Notes: generated by a model not told the origin, from the letters alone. A DNA stretch of 64,000 nt from a bacterium (GCA_030427205.1 JAUHXC010000008.1:124001-188000), one strand, 5' to 3'; positions 8,066 through 38,869 are shown, counted from the stretch's first letter. Numbers and translations: made by a program.

Positions 8066-10579
8066 TCAGGGTTCGGCCGGCGCTTCGGCCGCCGGCGGGG
8101 TCTCCGCCGCCTGCCCGTAGCCGTCGAACGCGAGCGGCGCGAACGCCGTCACCAGCAGCGCGATGCCCATGACCGTGATCGGCAGCAGCAGCCGCTCGTG
8201 GCGGCTCCAGAAGCCCTGCCCCTCGTTCTCGGCCCGTTCGACCTTCGTATCGCCCACCACTTGTCTTGTCAGCAGGTGGTTGAGCGCCACCGGCGGCGTC
8301 AGATAGCCGAGTTCGAAGGCCACCAGCACCACCATCCAGAAGTGCACCGGGTCGATGCCGTTGCGATAGGCCACCGCCGCCACCGTCGCCGAGACCAGGA
8401 CCACCGCGCCGTAGGGATCCATGCACATGCCGACGACGACGAGCACCACCACCAGCACGCCCATCGTCGCCCAGGGCGAGCCGAAGGTGGCCGGCACCAG
8501 CTCCATGAGCTCGGCCCGCTCGATGATGCCGCCGAGGCAGATCGACATGCCCATCAGCAGCAGCAGCGCGCCGATGTGCCCGGTGGTCTCGCTGGTCGCC
8601 GCGCCCAGCGCCCGGCGGAAGCCGAAGCGCACCACCCGCCCGGTGCGCGTCGTCACCTGGCGCTGGGTGAAGCGGTCGTAGAGCAGCACGCCGATCATCA
8701 GCACCGGCAGGATGACCGGCGCCGAGTGCTCGTCGAGGCCGGCGTCGACGGTCACCCGATAGAGGACGAGCAGCACCGCGAAGAGCAAGAGATAGGGCAC
8801 CAGCTTCGCCAGGGCCGCCAGCGAGCCGGGCAGCGCCTCCTTGGGCCCGGCGAAGCTCAGCTTGCCCTGACGGTTGAGCAGCGAAGCGGCGAGGAAGAGC
8901 ACCGCCGAGAGCACGAAGACCTTGAAGCCCCAGCCGTAGAGTTGGTCGGTGGTGACCTCGTTGTTGAGCGAGGCGACGATGACCACCAGCAGGCACGGGC
9001 TGAGCACGACGCCCATGCTGCCCGACATGGCCGTCGCCGCCAGCGCCAGCTGCCGCCGCGCGCCGGCCTTGCGCAGCTCGCGATAGATCACCGCGCCGGC
9101 GGCGATGACGAAGATACCCGACGCGCCGCTGTAGGCGGTGGGCAGGGCCGCGCCGACCACGGCGACGAAGGCCAGGATCTCCGGCGGCATCTTCCACGGC
9201 CGCAGCACGTCGAAGCACAGGTTGGCCAGCGCGGTGCGCTTGAGCAGCATGCCGACCCAGACGTAGAGCCCGACGTTGAGGTAGAGCAGCGCGTGCTCGG
9301 TGAGCTTGGCGACGTAGATCGCGAGCCCCGCGCCGTGGTCTTCGGCGAGCAGGAAGTAGCCGCCGGCGATGAGCGCCATCGTCGCGAACAGGGGCACGCT
9401 GAGCAGCGCCCGCAAGATGCCCCGGCTCTCGGGGCCGCCCTTGGGCAGCGTGATCAGGTTGTAGATGTTGACCAGCGCCAGGACCGCGAAGCCGATCACC
9501 CAGATGAGGTGCAGGGTCGCGTTCTGCGGTTTGCCGAAGGCGTCGACGTCGACGGTCTTGAACTGCCACGCCGACCACGCGAGCAGCGCGAAGGCGATGA
9601 GCTGCGAGACCTCCGAGGCGATGTGATCGATGCGGGCCCGCGGCGGGCGCAGCGCGATGTGGTGCTTGAAGGCGGTCGTGGCCACCGCGCAGATGAGGAT
9701 GAGCAACGCCAGCAGGTGGCTGAGGGAGTCGACCCCGAACTCGACCACCCGCTGCACCGCGCCTTCGACCACCCGGAAGCGGCGCACATTGGGGGTGATC
9801 GACGTGACGGCCGAGCTGTAGGCGGCGTGCTTGGCCTCGCAGGCGGCGATGGCGTTGTCGAAGGCCTGGATGGCCGGCGGGAGACCGGCGGGCGTCGGCT
9901 CGGCCTCGTCGGGGCCATCGCCGAGCAGCGCGTCCAGATCGACGTCGCCGCCGTCGCTGCTGTCATCGGCGTCGCCGTTGGCACTGTCACCGCTGCCGCC
10001 GTCGCCCGCGTCTTCGAGCAGCGCGTCCAGATCGACATCGCCCTCGGGCGCCGGCGCGGCACCGGGCGGCGCTCGGGCGGGCGCGTCGTCTTCGAGCAGC
10101 GCGTCGAGATCGACCTCGTCGCTCGGCGCGGGGGCCGGCTCGGGCGGTGGGCTCGGCGGCTTCGGTGGCTTCGGCGACGGCTCGTCTTCGAGCAACGCGT
10201 CGAGATCGACGCCGTCGCTGCCCTGCCCCGCGCCGGGTTCGCCGTCGTCGGTCGGCTCGTCGTCATCGAGCAGATCGTCGAGCAGGTCGTCTTCCGAGGG
10301 CGCTGCGTTCGGCGCGGCGGCGCCGCCGGCTTGCTTCGCCTCGTGGGCCGCCAGGGCGTCGGCCCGGCGTTGACGCAGCGCGTCAGCTTCACATTCGGGG
10401 GTGACGGGGTCCGACCGCAGGGCGTGATAGCCGGGCCAGACGTGCTCGCCGAGCTGAAGCAGGCGAGCGTGGATGAGCCCCCCGGTCCCGTAGACCAGGA
10501 CGCCGAGCAGAAGCAGCACGGCGGGGAGCGTGGTGTAGAACCGGATCCTGAGGAATGCCGGTTCCTTCGACTCGATCAA
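8066..10579 (-). CDS. TRAP-type transporter permease (DctM-like large subunit) with N-terminal extension and acidic repeat linker
   Basis: This 837-residue inner-membrane protein begins with a TTG codon two codons after the TAG of the preceding gene, in the same frame. Residues about 15-36 are a membrane helix. Residues about 60-230 form a low-complexity acidic loop with repeated DLDALLED motifs. Residues about 275-405 hold about four helices that could represent the small DctQ subunit. The remaining about 430 residues are a multi-helix DctM-type permease (for example LPTAYSGASG, GMCMDPYG and ELGYLTPPVALN). TRAP systems import organic acids or related solutes using an ion gradient and a binding protein. 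With the two genes upstream this forms a complete uptake operon. The substrate is unknown. Confidence 0.85.
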   Translation of the reverse strand: MIESKEPAFLRIRFYTTLPAVLLLLGVLVYGTGGLIHARLLQLGEHVWPGYHALRSDPVTPECEADALRQRRADALAAHEAKQAGGAAAPNAAPSEDDLLDDLLDDDEPTDDGEPGAGQGSDGVDLDALLEDEPSPKPPKPPSPPPEPAPAPSDEVDLDALLEDDAPARAPPGAAPAPEGDVDLDALLEDAGDGGSGDSANGDADDSSDGGDVDLDALLGDGPDEAEPTPAGLPPAIQAFDNAIAACEAKHAAYSSAVTSITPNVRRFRVVEGAVQRVVEFGVDSLSHLLALLILICAVATTAFKHHIALRPPRARIDHIASEVSQLIAFALLAWSAWQFKTVDVDAFGKPQNATLHLIWVIGFAVLALVNIYNLITLPKGGPESRGILRALLSVPLFATMALIAGGYFLLAEDHGAGLAIYVAKLTEHALLYLNVGLYVWVGMLLKRTALANLCFDVLRPWKMPPEILAFVAVVGAALPTAYSGASGIFVIAAGAVIYRELRKAGARRQLALAATAMSGSMGVVLSPCLLVVIVASLNNEVTTDQLYGWGFKVFVLSAVLFLAASLLNRQGKLSFAGPKEALPGSLAALAKLVPYLLLFAVLLVLYRVTVDAGLDEHSAPVILPVLMIGVLLYDRFTQRQVTTRTGRVVRFGFRRALGAATSETTGHIGALLLLMGMSICLGGIIERAELMELVPATFGSPWATMGVLVVVLVVVGMCMDPYGAVVLVSATVAAVAYRNGIDPVHFWMVVLVAFELGYLTPPVALNHLLTRQVVGDTKVERAENEGQGFWSRHERLLLPITVMGIALLVTAFAPLAFDGYGQAAETPPAAEAPAEP
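9921..10285 (-). repeat. Acidic DLDALLED repeat loop inside the TRAP permease
   Basis: Four copies of (D/E/G)VDLDALLxD(D/E/G) are spaced by about 25-35 residues of Pro/Ala/Gly/Ser-rich linker, preceded by a related LLDDLLDDD element. The loop lies between the first helix and the putative DctQ-like helices, so it faces one side of the membrane. Regularly spaced acidic-hydrophobic motifs are typical of short linear binding motifs rather than a folded domain. Confidence 0.8.
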
Positions 10580-10582
10580 AGG

Positions 10583-11608
10583 CTACTCGACTTCTTCGAC
10601 ACACTCCGCGCGCGAGCCATCCGCCTTGCAGCGTGCCTTGCGGAACAGCTTGAGCGCCACCGGATGGTACAGCTTGAGGTCGGCGTCGTCACGCAGCGCG
10701 ACTCGCACGTCGCGCAGCATCTGGTCGTAGCGCGGCTTGTCGGCCGCGGGGATGTCGAGCCAGTGCTTCGCGGGGATCTCCGCCTCGGCCTTGCGGGCGA
10801 CCTCGAGGCCCTTGGCGAAGTTGGCCGCGGCGAAGCTGCGGGACTTCTGGGCGAAGCCCTCGGGGAAGTCCTTGCTGCGGATGAGCATCTGCAGGGTCAT
10901 CTGCGCCAGCGGGTAGCGCACGATGGCGCCCTTGTCGCCCAGCCCCTTGTAGAGCTCGAGCGCCTGATAGGCGAAGGCCGGCGCGTAGCACGCGTCGGCG
11001 CTGCCGTTGTTGAACTTGCCGGCGAAGGTGCCCACGTCGGCGGCGACCATCGACGCGCCGACCTTCTTGACCATCGTCTTCGAGGCCTCGTCGTAGGTCA
11101 GCGTGGCGATCTTCTTGCCGGCCAGCTCGTCGACGGTGTCGATGCTCCGGTCGTTGACGAAGAGGTAGATCGCCCCGCCGGGGAAGACGGCGGCGATCTC
11201 GTAGTCGCCGTTCTTCATCAGCCGGGCCGCGCCCGGCTTGGACAGACTGCGCACGACCTGCTTGGTGACGGCGTAGTCGGGCAGCGCGCCCATCGCCTCG
11301 AGGCTGCCGGCGAACTTGTGGAACGGCCTGAGCCGGGTGGCGGTGATCATCGACGCGTCGCACTTGCCGGCCTTGAAGTCGTCGGCGGCGGTCTTCTCGT
11401 CGGTGTACGGCTTGAGTTCGAAGTCCACGCCCCAGGCGACCGCCTCGAGCTTGTAGTCCTTCATGAGCTGGAAGACCTGCCCATTGGCCCCGCTGGGATC
11501 GAAGACGCACAGGCTCTTCTTCACCGCGGCGGCGTCGGCCACCCCGGCCAGACCGACCAGGGCGGCGGCGCCGGCGAGCAAGGCTGTCGCGAGACTGCGG
11601 GTGATCAT
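10583..11608 (-). CDS. Putative TRAP-type solute-binding protein (AdeT/DUF6091-like)
   Basis: This 341-residue exported protein starts at the ATG at 11606-11608, one base after the stop of the upstream gene. A classical signal peptide (MITRSLATALLAGAAALVG...ADAA) is followed by two alpha/beta lobes. Segments such as KSLCVFDPSGANGQVF, LKPYTDEKTAADDFKAGKCDA and GKKIATLTYDEASKTMVKKVG match my recollection of the putative solute-binding proteins (AdeT/DUF6091 family) that accompany TatT-type TRAP transporters. It should capture the substrate in the periplasm and deliver it to the permease encoded next. The AdeT name comes from an annotation as an efflux component, but this context (DctM permease downstream) argues for uptake. 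Confidence 0.75.
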   Translation of the reverse strand: MITRSLATALLAGAAALVGLAGVADAAAVKKSLCVFDPSGANGQVFQLMKDYKLEAVAWGVDFELKPYTDEKTAADDFKAGKCDASMITATRLRPFHKFAGSLEAMGALPDYAVTKQVVRSLSKPGAARLMKNGDYEIAAVFPGGAIYLFVNDRSIDTVDELAGKKIATLTYDEASKTMVKKVGASMVAADVGTFAGKFNNGSADACYAPAFAYQALELYKGLGDKGAIVRYPLAQMTLQMLIRSKDFPEGFAQKSRSFAAANFAKGLEVARKAEAEIPAKHWLDIPAADKPRYDQMLRDVRVALRDDADLKLYHPVALKLFRKARCKADGSRAECVEEVE

Positions 11609-11609
11609 G

Positions 11610-12701
11610 TCAGTTCTCCTCGGCTGCGGGTGAAGCTCCGGGCGCGGCCGCGGCGGGCGCTGCAGGCTCGGTGGAGGCGGCCGGCTCGTCGACGCCGAGG
11701 CCGTCGAGCAGGTCGTCGTCCTCGTCGTCCTCGGGCGCGGTGGGGAAAGTGCCCAACCCGCCGAACGGCGTGCGATGACCCTCGGCGTCGGTCCACAAGC
11801 GGTCGGAGAGGTTCTGCACCTGCAACGTGCCGAACCGATCGACCGTGGCCCATTCATCCGCCGGCGGGGTCTGCTTCAGCGACTCTGCGTGGGCGACGAT
11901 GGCCTGCTTCAAGACGTCTTCCCTGCCGGCCCCGGCTGCCGCCTGGGCCTGGAACGCGTGGGCCAGCCTCACGCCGGCTTTCTCACCGATGGCCGTCGCC
12001 TGCTCCAACTCGGCCCAGGCATCGGCCCCGTCGGGCGCCGTCCCGGGTACGCTGACCCAGATGACCGCGCGGAGCGCCTGCGGAACGCCCCACCAACGAT
12101 CGTTATTCAGACACGCCGTGCCGCGGGCCGCTTTGGCCGGCGCGTCGAGCGGTACGCCCACCCGGCTCTCGGCGGCCATGTCGTGCTGCAGCGCCTGCAC
12201 CACCGAGACCATGCCCAGGGTGTAGACCAGCTCTTCGTAGCGCGTCTCGAAGATCGGGCAGGCCGCGCCCGGCTCGCCGAACATGGCCACCATCGCCTGC
12301 CACGCCGCCAGATAGCGCCGGGCGGCGACGACGTTGTGGCGCTTCTCGAGGATGCGGGCGTCCTTGGCCGCGGGCACGTCGGCCCGGCGGATGGCCCGCC
12401 GCGAGGCGAGGTCGGCCTCGTAGGCCTGCTCCTGCGCGCAGACCCCCGCCGAGAGCAGCGTCGGGATCGCCGCGCCGTGGGGCGGATCGGTCACCCGCTC
12501 GAACGAGACGAGGAAGCTGACCATCGAGACGCCGGTCTCGCAGGCGATGCCCGTATCGCCGTTGGCCAGGACCCACGGGATGAGGTGCCGGGTCGAATAG
12601 TCCGACATCACGTCGCCGGTGGTCGACTGGAAGGTGCTCATGCACCCCGCCAACGCCACGGCGAGCGCGCCCATCGCGGCGATACCGCGCAACGCTGTCA
12701 T
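11610..12701 (-). CDS. Lipoprotein, candidate TatT-like accessory component of the TRAP transporter
   Basis: This is a 363-residue protein with a lipoprotein signal (ALAVALAGC lipobox, Cys at about residue 20). The body is predicted all-helical, with repeat-like helices resembling TPRs (for example ARRYLAAWQAMVAMFGEP), as in TatT components of TRAP transporters. A Cys pair (ACETG, GVCAQ) lies near the N-terminus. The C-terminal about 60 residues are acidic and then Ala/Pro-rich with a DDDLLDGLGVDEP element that resembles the DLDALLED motifs in the permease. It is first in the operon, with an AGGAG site upstream of its ATG. Family assignment rests on context plus helical repeats, not on a diagnostic motif. 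Confidence 0.6.
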   Translation of the reverse strand: MTALRGIAAMGALAVALAGCMSTFQSTTGDVMSDYSTRHLIPWVLANGDTGIACETGVSMVSFLVSFERVTDPPHGAAIPTLLSAGVCAQEQAYEADLASRRAIRRADVPAAKDARILEKRHNVVAARRYLAAWQAMVAMFGEPGAACPIFETRYEELVYTLGMVSVVQALQHDMAAESRVGVPLDAPAKAARGTACLNNDRWWGVPQALRAVIWVSVPGTAPDGADAWAELEQATAIGEKAGVRLAHAFQAQAAAGAGREDVLKQAIVAHAESLKQTPPADEWATVDRFGTLQVQNLSDRLWTDAEGHRTPFGGLGTFPTAPEDDEDDDLLDGLGVDEPAASTEPAAPAAAAPGASPAAEEN

Positions 12702-12844
12702 CTGCGCGTGCTCCTGATCGTTCCGGGTCGATCGAACAGCCTACGATAGACCACTGACAGGCCGCCGACAACCGGCGGTTGGCCATCTGTGGCCATCAGC
12801 GCACCATGGGGGTCCGACGGCGCGACGGTGGGCGCGGCGTCCGG

Positions 12845-13315
12845 TCAGTGCTTCTCGATCTCGGCGATCGCCGCCGCGGGCGTCACCCCGCCGTACATCA
12901 CCGACATCAGCCCGGGCAGGTAGCGATCCATCAGCATGACGTTGGCCAGCACCATCTGGCGCACCAGGGCCATGGTCAGCCGGTCGCCCTCGACGTCGAT
13001 GCTGGTCTTGTAGCGCACCTCGCCATCGGAGAAGTCGAGTTCGAAGTTGCCGATGGTCATGCCGTAGTTGGCGCGGTGCAGATACTCCGAGACCGACGCC
13101 AGCTGGTTGTCGGGCACCCGCATCGGACACACCGAGTAGAAGCAGAACTGATGGTGCTCGGCCCGCACCCGACCATAGACCGTCCACTCGCCGGCCTCGC
13201 TGCGGAACTTGCTGCGCAGGGCCTGCTCGCCGTCGATCAGCTCGATCGGCCAGTCGTCGTCCTGGAAGAAGTCGACCACCACCTCGAACAGGCTCTTCTC
13301 TTCGGTCTCGCTCAT
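12845..13315 (-). CDS. YbjN domain-containing protein
   Basis: This 156-residue soluble protein has no signal peptide. Its pattern is that of the YbjN/DUF1790 fold, which resembles type III secretion chaperones: an N-terminal helix (LFEVVVDFFQDDDW), a central antiparallel sheet (WTVYGRVRAEHHQFCFYSVCPMRV), a helix (LASVSEYLHRANYG) and a sheet plus helix (NFELDFSDGEVRYKTSI). Such proteins are generally of unknown or chaperone-like function and are widespread. A GGGGAG ribosome site lies just upstream of the ATG at 13313-13315. It lies downstream of the giant gene on the same strand with a 169-bp gap, so co-transcription is uncertain. Confidence 0.85.
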   Translation of the reverse strand: MSETEEKSLFEVVVDFFQDDDWPIELIDGEQALRSKFRSEAGEWTVYGRVRAEHHQFCFYSVCPMRVPDNQLASVSEYLHRANYGMTIGNFELDFSDGEVRYKTSIDVEGDRLTMALVRQMVLANVMLMDRYLPGLMSVMYGGVTPAAAIAEIEKH

Positions 13316-13484
13316 CGCTCCCCTCGAATCCGGGCTCGGTGGACTGGACCGCCGCGCACGATTCGCCGGATGACCCGGCGCGCAGCGATCCGAACGGCGG
13401 CAGCATACGCGAAGCGACGCACGGGCGACACCCTGACCGGATGCCGCCCACGGCAGGGGCCCACAGACGCCGCGCCGGCGCGCG

Positions 13485-35231
<21,747 letters not shown>

Positions 35232-35319
35232 TTTTCCCCCGGTCGCGTGATGCGGCAGCCCGCCGCAACGGGATTGTCGTAGATCTTTTCGAACAACCCA
35301 AAAACAGATATCGGCGCCC

Positions 35320-35348
35320 ACCATAAGCAAGATACAGGCCAGACTCAA
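35320..35348 (-). promoter_or_regulatory. Candidate sigma-70-type promoter for the giant surface-protein gene
   Basis: On the minus strand TTGAGT (35343-35348) and TATGGT (35320-35325) are separated by 17 nt, in a locally AT-richer patch between the PLP-enzyme gene and the giant gene. The predicted leader would be about 80 nt. The rest of the 35232-35453 gap shows no other recognisable element. Confidence 0.35.
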
Positions 35349-35453
35349 GAAATCGAGGAGTGTAACAGAATGCTCCAGGGCGCGCAGTCGATCGAGATGC
35401 ACCGCAGGCGCCGATGTCACCCCGCGGACCGCGAATGCGAGGCGCCCGCCGCC

Positions 35454-36602
35454 TCAGCCGCTGCGCACGCCCCGAGCGAGCCAGCGCGAGACGCGGGCCC
35501 CTGCCCTCTCCGACGCGGCGGCCGGATCGATCATCGGCGGCTGCACCGCGCTCTTGGTGGCCCAGAACAAGACCGGCCCATCGAGTCGATCGGCCTCGGC
35601 GAGCGCCCACGCGGCGGCCTTGCCGGCGTAGGTCGTATCGAGGTGCGGCCCGTCGACCCCATCGAATGCGGCGATGGCCCCACGGCCGGCGGCGGTCGCG
35701 TGGCCATAGCCCCAGCCCAGCTCGCGGCCGGTGACCGTCAGGGCGGCACGCAGCGGCGCGCGGGCGCAGACGTCGGGGCCGCCGAGTCGAGCGAGCAGCG
35801 CGGCGGTGCCCACGGCGAGCGTGACGATGCGGCGGTGGGCGGTGACCGGCCAGGGCGTCACCCGCACCCCGTGGATCGTCGGCACCCGCTCGATGAGCCC
35901 CAGGGCCCGCGCCGCCGCGAAGCCGGTCAAGAGCCCGGCGGTGGTGCAGGTGCTGCCGACGGCGAGCACGATGTGTCGCGGCATCGGCAGCTGCCCGGCA
36001 CGCACCGCGAAGACCACTTCCAGCGCCGCGCCCAGGTGGCCCAAGGCGCCGCGCGGTACGGCGGCCCCCGGCGGGATCACCGTGAGGCCGGCGCGCCGGG
36101 CCGACAGCCAGGCGAAGGGAAACAGCGCGATGTGCGCCAGCAGCCGCACGTCGCCTCGGGCCGCCAGCAAGCTGCGCAGGTTGTGGGCCGCCGCGCGGCT
36201 GGCGGGCTGCGGAAACAGGATCGCGCCGGTCTCGACGCCGCAGCGCGGGCCGTGGATCGCCAGGGCCACGGCCTGATTGCTGCCCCACGCCCCGGTGCCG
36301 ACGGCCCGCCGCACGCCGCGCCGAACCAGCTCGCCGAGCACGGGTTCGAGGCAGCGCACCTTGTTGCCCCCGTAGAGCGGCGCGCTGAGATCTTCGCGCT
36401 TGAGCCACAGGTCGCGGCCCAGCGGGCAGGGCTCGACCGGCGTCGGCCACGCGCCGAGTCGCGCCCGCGGCAGCCGCGCGGCTACGGCCGGCAACGCGGC
36501 CAAGAGCGCGTCATCGGGCAGGCTGCCCGTCGGCGACGCGCGTTCGGGCGCGGCCGCGGGGGCCGCGCTCGGGGCGGCGGCGCGGGGTGAGTCGGGAGCC
36601 AC
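35454..36602 (-). CDS. PLP-dependent ACC deaminase / D-cysteine desulfhydrase-family enzyme
   Basis: This is about 382 residues using a GTG start at 36600-36602. The true start is uncertain because the frame continues upstream under the divergent gene, and the first about 45 residues are Ala/Pro-rich. The conserved part begins at LPRARLGAWPTPVEP. The PLP-binding Lys is in LYGGNKVRCLE, as in the fold-type II family of 1-aminocyclopropane-1-carboxylate deaminase and D-cysteine desulfhydrase. GSTCTTAGLLTGF is the expected phosphate-binding/Gly-rich region and VLFWATKSA is near the C-terminus. Such enzymes eliminate ammonia or H2S from small amino acids. The exact substrate cannot be told from sequence. 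Confidence 0.85.
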   Translation of the reverse strand: MAPDSPRAAAPSAAPAAAPERASPTGSLPDDALLAALPAVAARLPRARLGAWPTPVEPCPLGRDLWLKREDLSAPLYGGNKVRCLEPVLGELVRRGVRRAVGTGAWGSNQAVALAIHGPRCGVETGAILFPQPASRAAAHNLRSLLAARGDVRLLAHIALFPFAWLSARRAGLTVIPPGAAVPRGALGHLGAALEVVFAVRAGQLPMPRHIVLAVGSTCTTAGLLTGFAAARALGLIERVPTIHGVRVTPWPVTAHRRIVTLAVGTAALLARLGGPDVCARAPLRAALTVTGRELGWGYGHATAAGRGAIAAFDGVDGPHLDTTYAGKAAAWALAEADRLDGPVLFWATKSAVQPPMIDPAAASERAGARVSRWLARGVRSG

Positions 36603-36704
36603 CCCCGGAGCGTGGCGGTTGTCGGGCAGGCGGTCAAGCGCGACCGCGCGCCGTCGCTCCAGGGGACCGTTGACGCCGGCCGAATGGCTCCGCACGATGG
36701 AGCC

Positions 36705-37853
36705 ATGCACGCCTCCGACGCCGCCGAGACGCCGGTGAACGCCGAGCCGCCCATCCGGCGTCACCCAGAGCCGCTCGCCCGGGTGCGCCGGCTGCTGAGC
36801 ATGACCCTCGAGCGACCCGATCCGGCGCGGGCGGCCCGCTTCTTCGAGGACTTCGGGCTCCGATCGCAGACCCGGGTCGACGAGAGCCGGGCCGACGACA
36901 GCCGGGCCGACGACAGCCGAGCGCTGTTCGGGGTCCCGGCCCACGCGCTCGTCGAGGTGATCCGCGGGCCGGCGATCGCTCTGCGCCGGCTGCGCTTCGC
37001 GGCCGATCCAGACGGGCTCGGGGCGCTCGCGACGTGCGCGGGCGCCGACGCCGCGCTCGGGTCGGACGGCGCCGTCGAGCGGGTGAGCCTCGTCGATCCC
37101 ATGGGGCACGTGATCGACGTGGTGTCGGCCTCGGCGAGACGTGATGAGACGTCCTCCGAGACGCGCACCGAGACGCGCACCGAGACACCGCCGCCGACGG
37201 ACATGTCTCACGCGCGGGCCGCCCGGCGGGTCAACGCGCCGCTGCGGCTGCCGGCCCGCCCCCCGGCGATTCGGCACCTGGGCCACGTGGCGCTCGAGGT
37301 CGTCGACTTCGACCGCGCCGTCGAGTGGTACACCCGCACGCTGGGTCTGCTGCCCAGCGACATCCAGGTGCTCGACGACGGCAGCCCGGCGCTGGTCTTT
37401 CTGCGCTGCGACCAGGGGCCGCTGCCCACCGAGCACCATACGATCGTGCTCGCCCGCTCGGTCGAGAACGGCTTCAGCCACGCCGCCTTCGCCGTCGATG
37501 ACGTCGACGCGCTCGCGATGGGTCAGCGCGTGCTGCGGGAGCGCGGCTGGCGGCATGGGTGGGGCATCGGCCGCCACCTGATGGGCAGTCAGCTCTTCGA
37601 CTACTGGCGCGACCCGTGGGGGCAGCTGATGGAGCACTACGCCGACAGCGACCGCCACGACGCCGAGCACCGCCCGACGGTGCTGCCGATGACCCGCGAG
37701 GCCATGGCCCAATGGGGCCCGCCGATGCCGGCGGACTTCGTCGATACCCGGCTCACCCCGCGCCGGGTCGCCACCGTGCTGCGTAATCTGCGCAGCGAGC
37801 CGGCGCTGACACTGCGCCGGGTGCTGCAACTCAAACGGGCGATGTCCCCCTGA
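36705..37853 (+). CDS. VOC-superfamily protein, extradiol (type I) dioxygenase-like
   Basis: This 382-residue protein starts at the ATG at 36705, preceded by a TGGAG site; earlier in-frame starts lack one. It has two vicinal-oxygen-chelate domains. The N-terminal one (about 25-145) is degenerate. The C-terminal one (about 185-320) has the metal-ligand pattern His in LGHVALEV, His in GFSHAAFAV and Glu in QLMEHYAD, as in catechol 2,3-dioxygenase-type extradiol enzymes. The interdomain segment contains short repeats (a 15-bp unit three times near 36885-36925; a 12-bp unit near 37160-37190). With the FAH-family hydrolase 65 bp downstream this suggests degradation of an aromatic compound by meta cleavage. 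The substrate is unknown. Confidence 0.8.
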   Translation: MHASDAAETPVNAEPPIRRHPEPLARVRRLLSMTLERPDPARAARFFEDFGLRSQTRVDESRADDSRADDSRALFGVPAHALVEVIRGPAIALRRLRFAADPDGLGALATCAGADAALGSDGAVERVSLVDPMGHVIDVVSASARRDETSSETRTETRTETPPPTDMSHARAARRVNAPLRLPARPPAIRHLGHVALEVVDFDRAVEWYTRTLGLLPSDIQVLDDGSPALVFLRCDQGPLPTEHHTIVLARSVENGFSHAAFAVDDVDALAMGQRVLRERGWRHGWGIGRHLMGSQLFDYWRDPWGQLMEHYADSDRHDAEHRPTVLPMTREAMAQWGPPMPADFVDTRLTPRRVATVLRNLRSEPALTLRRVLQLKRAMSP

Positions 37854-37918
37854 TGATCCGCCGACGACGGCGGGCGACGACCGGCGGTCCCACCGCGCAG
37901 GTCGCGCGGAGATGATCG

Positions 37919-38869
37919 ATGGCGATGCACATCGTGCGGTTCCAATCGGCCGCCGGCCCCCGCTGGGGCGTAGCCCGAGACGAGCGGGTGGCCACCCTGG
38001 ACGGCGACTGGTCGACGACCGGCGCGTTTCTGACCGCTGGCGGCCCCGCCGCGGCCGCCAGCGCCACCGACTTCGATCGGGCGCTGGCCGATCTCGAGCT
38101 GCTCAGCCCGGTGACGGCCGATGGCCGGGTGATCTGCCAGGGGGTGAACTACCGCAGCCACCGCGCCGAGTCGGGTCTCGATCCCGAGGGCCAGACCTTC
38201 AACATGCTGTTCACCAAGGCCTCGTCGTGCCTCACGTCGGGCCGCAGACCCATCCGCAAGCCGAGCCATGTGCAGCTGCTCGACTACGAGGTCGAGCTGG
38301 GGCTGGTGATCGGCGCGCCGGTCGATGAACCGCGCACGTTCGAGGCCGCCGATCTGGGCGACGTGGTGGCCGGTCTGACGATCTTCGACGACGTCTCGGC
38401 GCGCGACGTACAGCTGCCGCAGATGCAGTTCTACAAGGGCAAGAGCTATCGCACGTTCGGCCCCTGCGGACCGTTTCTGGTGCTGGTCGACGGCGCCGAG
38501 CTGGCCCGCTGGCCCGAGCTGCGCCTCACCCTCGACGTCGATGGCGAGCGCCGCCAGGACGCCCTGGCCAGCGACATGGTCTACGGCCCGGCGCAGACGC
38601 TCACCGAACTCAGCGGTCTGATGGATCTGCGCCCCGGCGATCTGATCGCGACCGGCACCCCCGGCGGCTGCGCGATGCGGGCCCCGTCGGCCCTGGTTCA
38701 GAAGATCGGCGCCCTGCTGCCCGAGGCGACGAAGTGGCGCATCTTCTTGAAGAAGCAGGCTCGCTCCGACCGCTATCTGCGCGCCGGACAGACGGTCACG
38801 GCGCGCATCGCCACCGATGACGGGCAGCTCGACCTGGGTCAGCAAATCACGCCGGTGGTCGACGCCTGA
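37919..38869 (+). CDS. Fumarylacetoacetate hydrolase (FAH)-family protein
   Basis: This is a 316-residue cytoplasmic enzyme with GGAG about 8 nt upstream of the ATG at 37919. The family core is clear: VICQGVNYRSHRAE, then the metal-binding DYEVELGLVIG and FDDVSARDVQ, and the GDLIATGTPGG signature. FAH-family members hydrolyse or decarboxylate beta-diketo and 2-oxo acids in aromatic catabolism, including products of extradiol cleavage. Its position after the dioxygenase-like gene supports a two-step pathway. Which of the family reactions it performs cannot be decided here. Confidence 0.9.
   Translation: MAMHIVRFQSAAGPRWGVARDERVATLDGDWSTTGAFLTAGGPAAAASATDFDRALADLELLSPVTADGRVICQGVNYRSHRAESGLDPEGQTFNMLFTKASSCLTSGRRPIRKPSHVQLLDYEVELGLVIGAPVDEPRTFEAADLGDVVAGLTIFDDVSARDVQLPQMQFYKGKSYRTFGPCGPFLVLVDGAELARWPELRLTLDVDGERRQDALASDMVYGPAQTLTELSGLMDLRPGDLIATGTPGGCAMRAPSALVQKIGALLPEATKWRIFLKKQARSDRYLRAGQTVTARIATDDGQLDLGQQITPVVDA

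Noticed and set aside
10583-11608. Calling the AdeT-like protein an aminoglycoside efflux component
   Set aside because: The signal peptide, two-lobed binding-protein pattern and adjacent DctM-type permease fit a TRAP binding protein better than an efflux pump.
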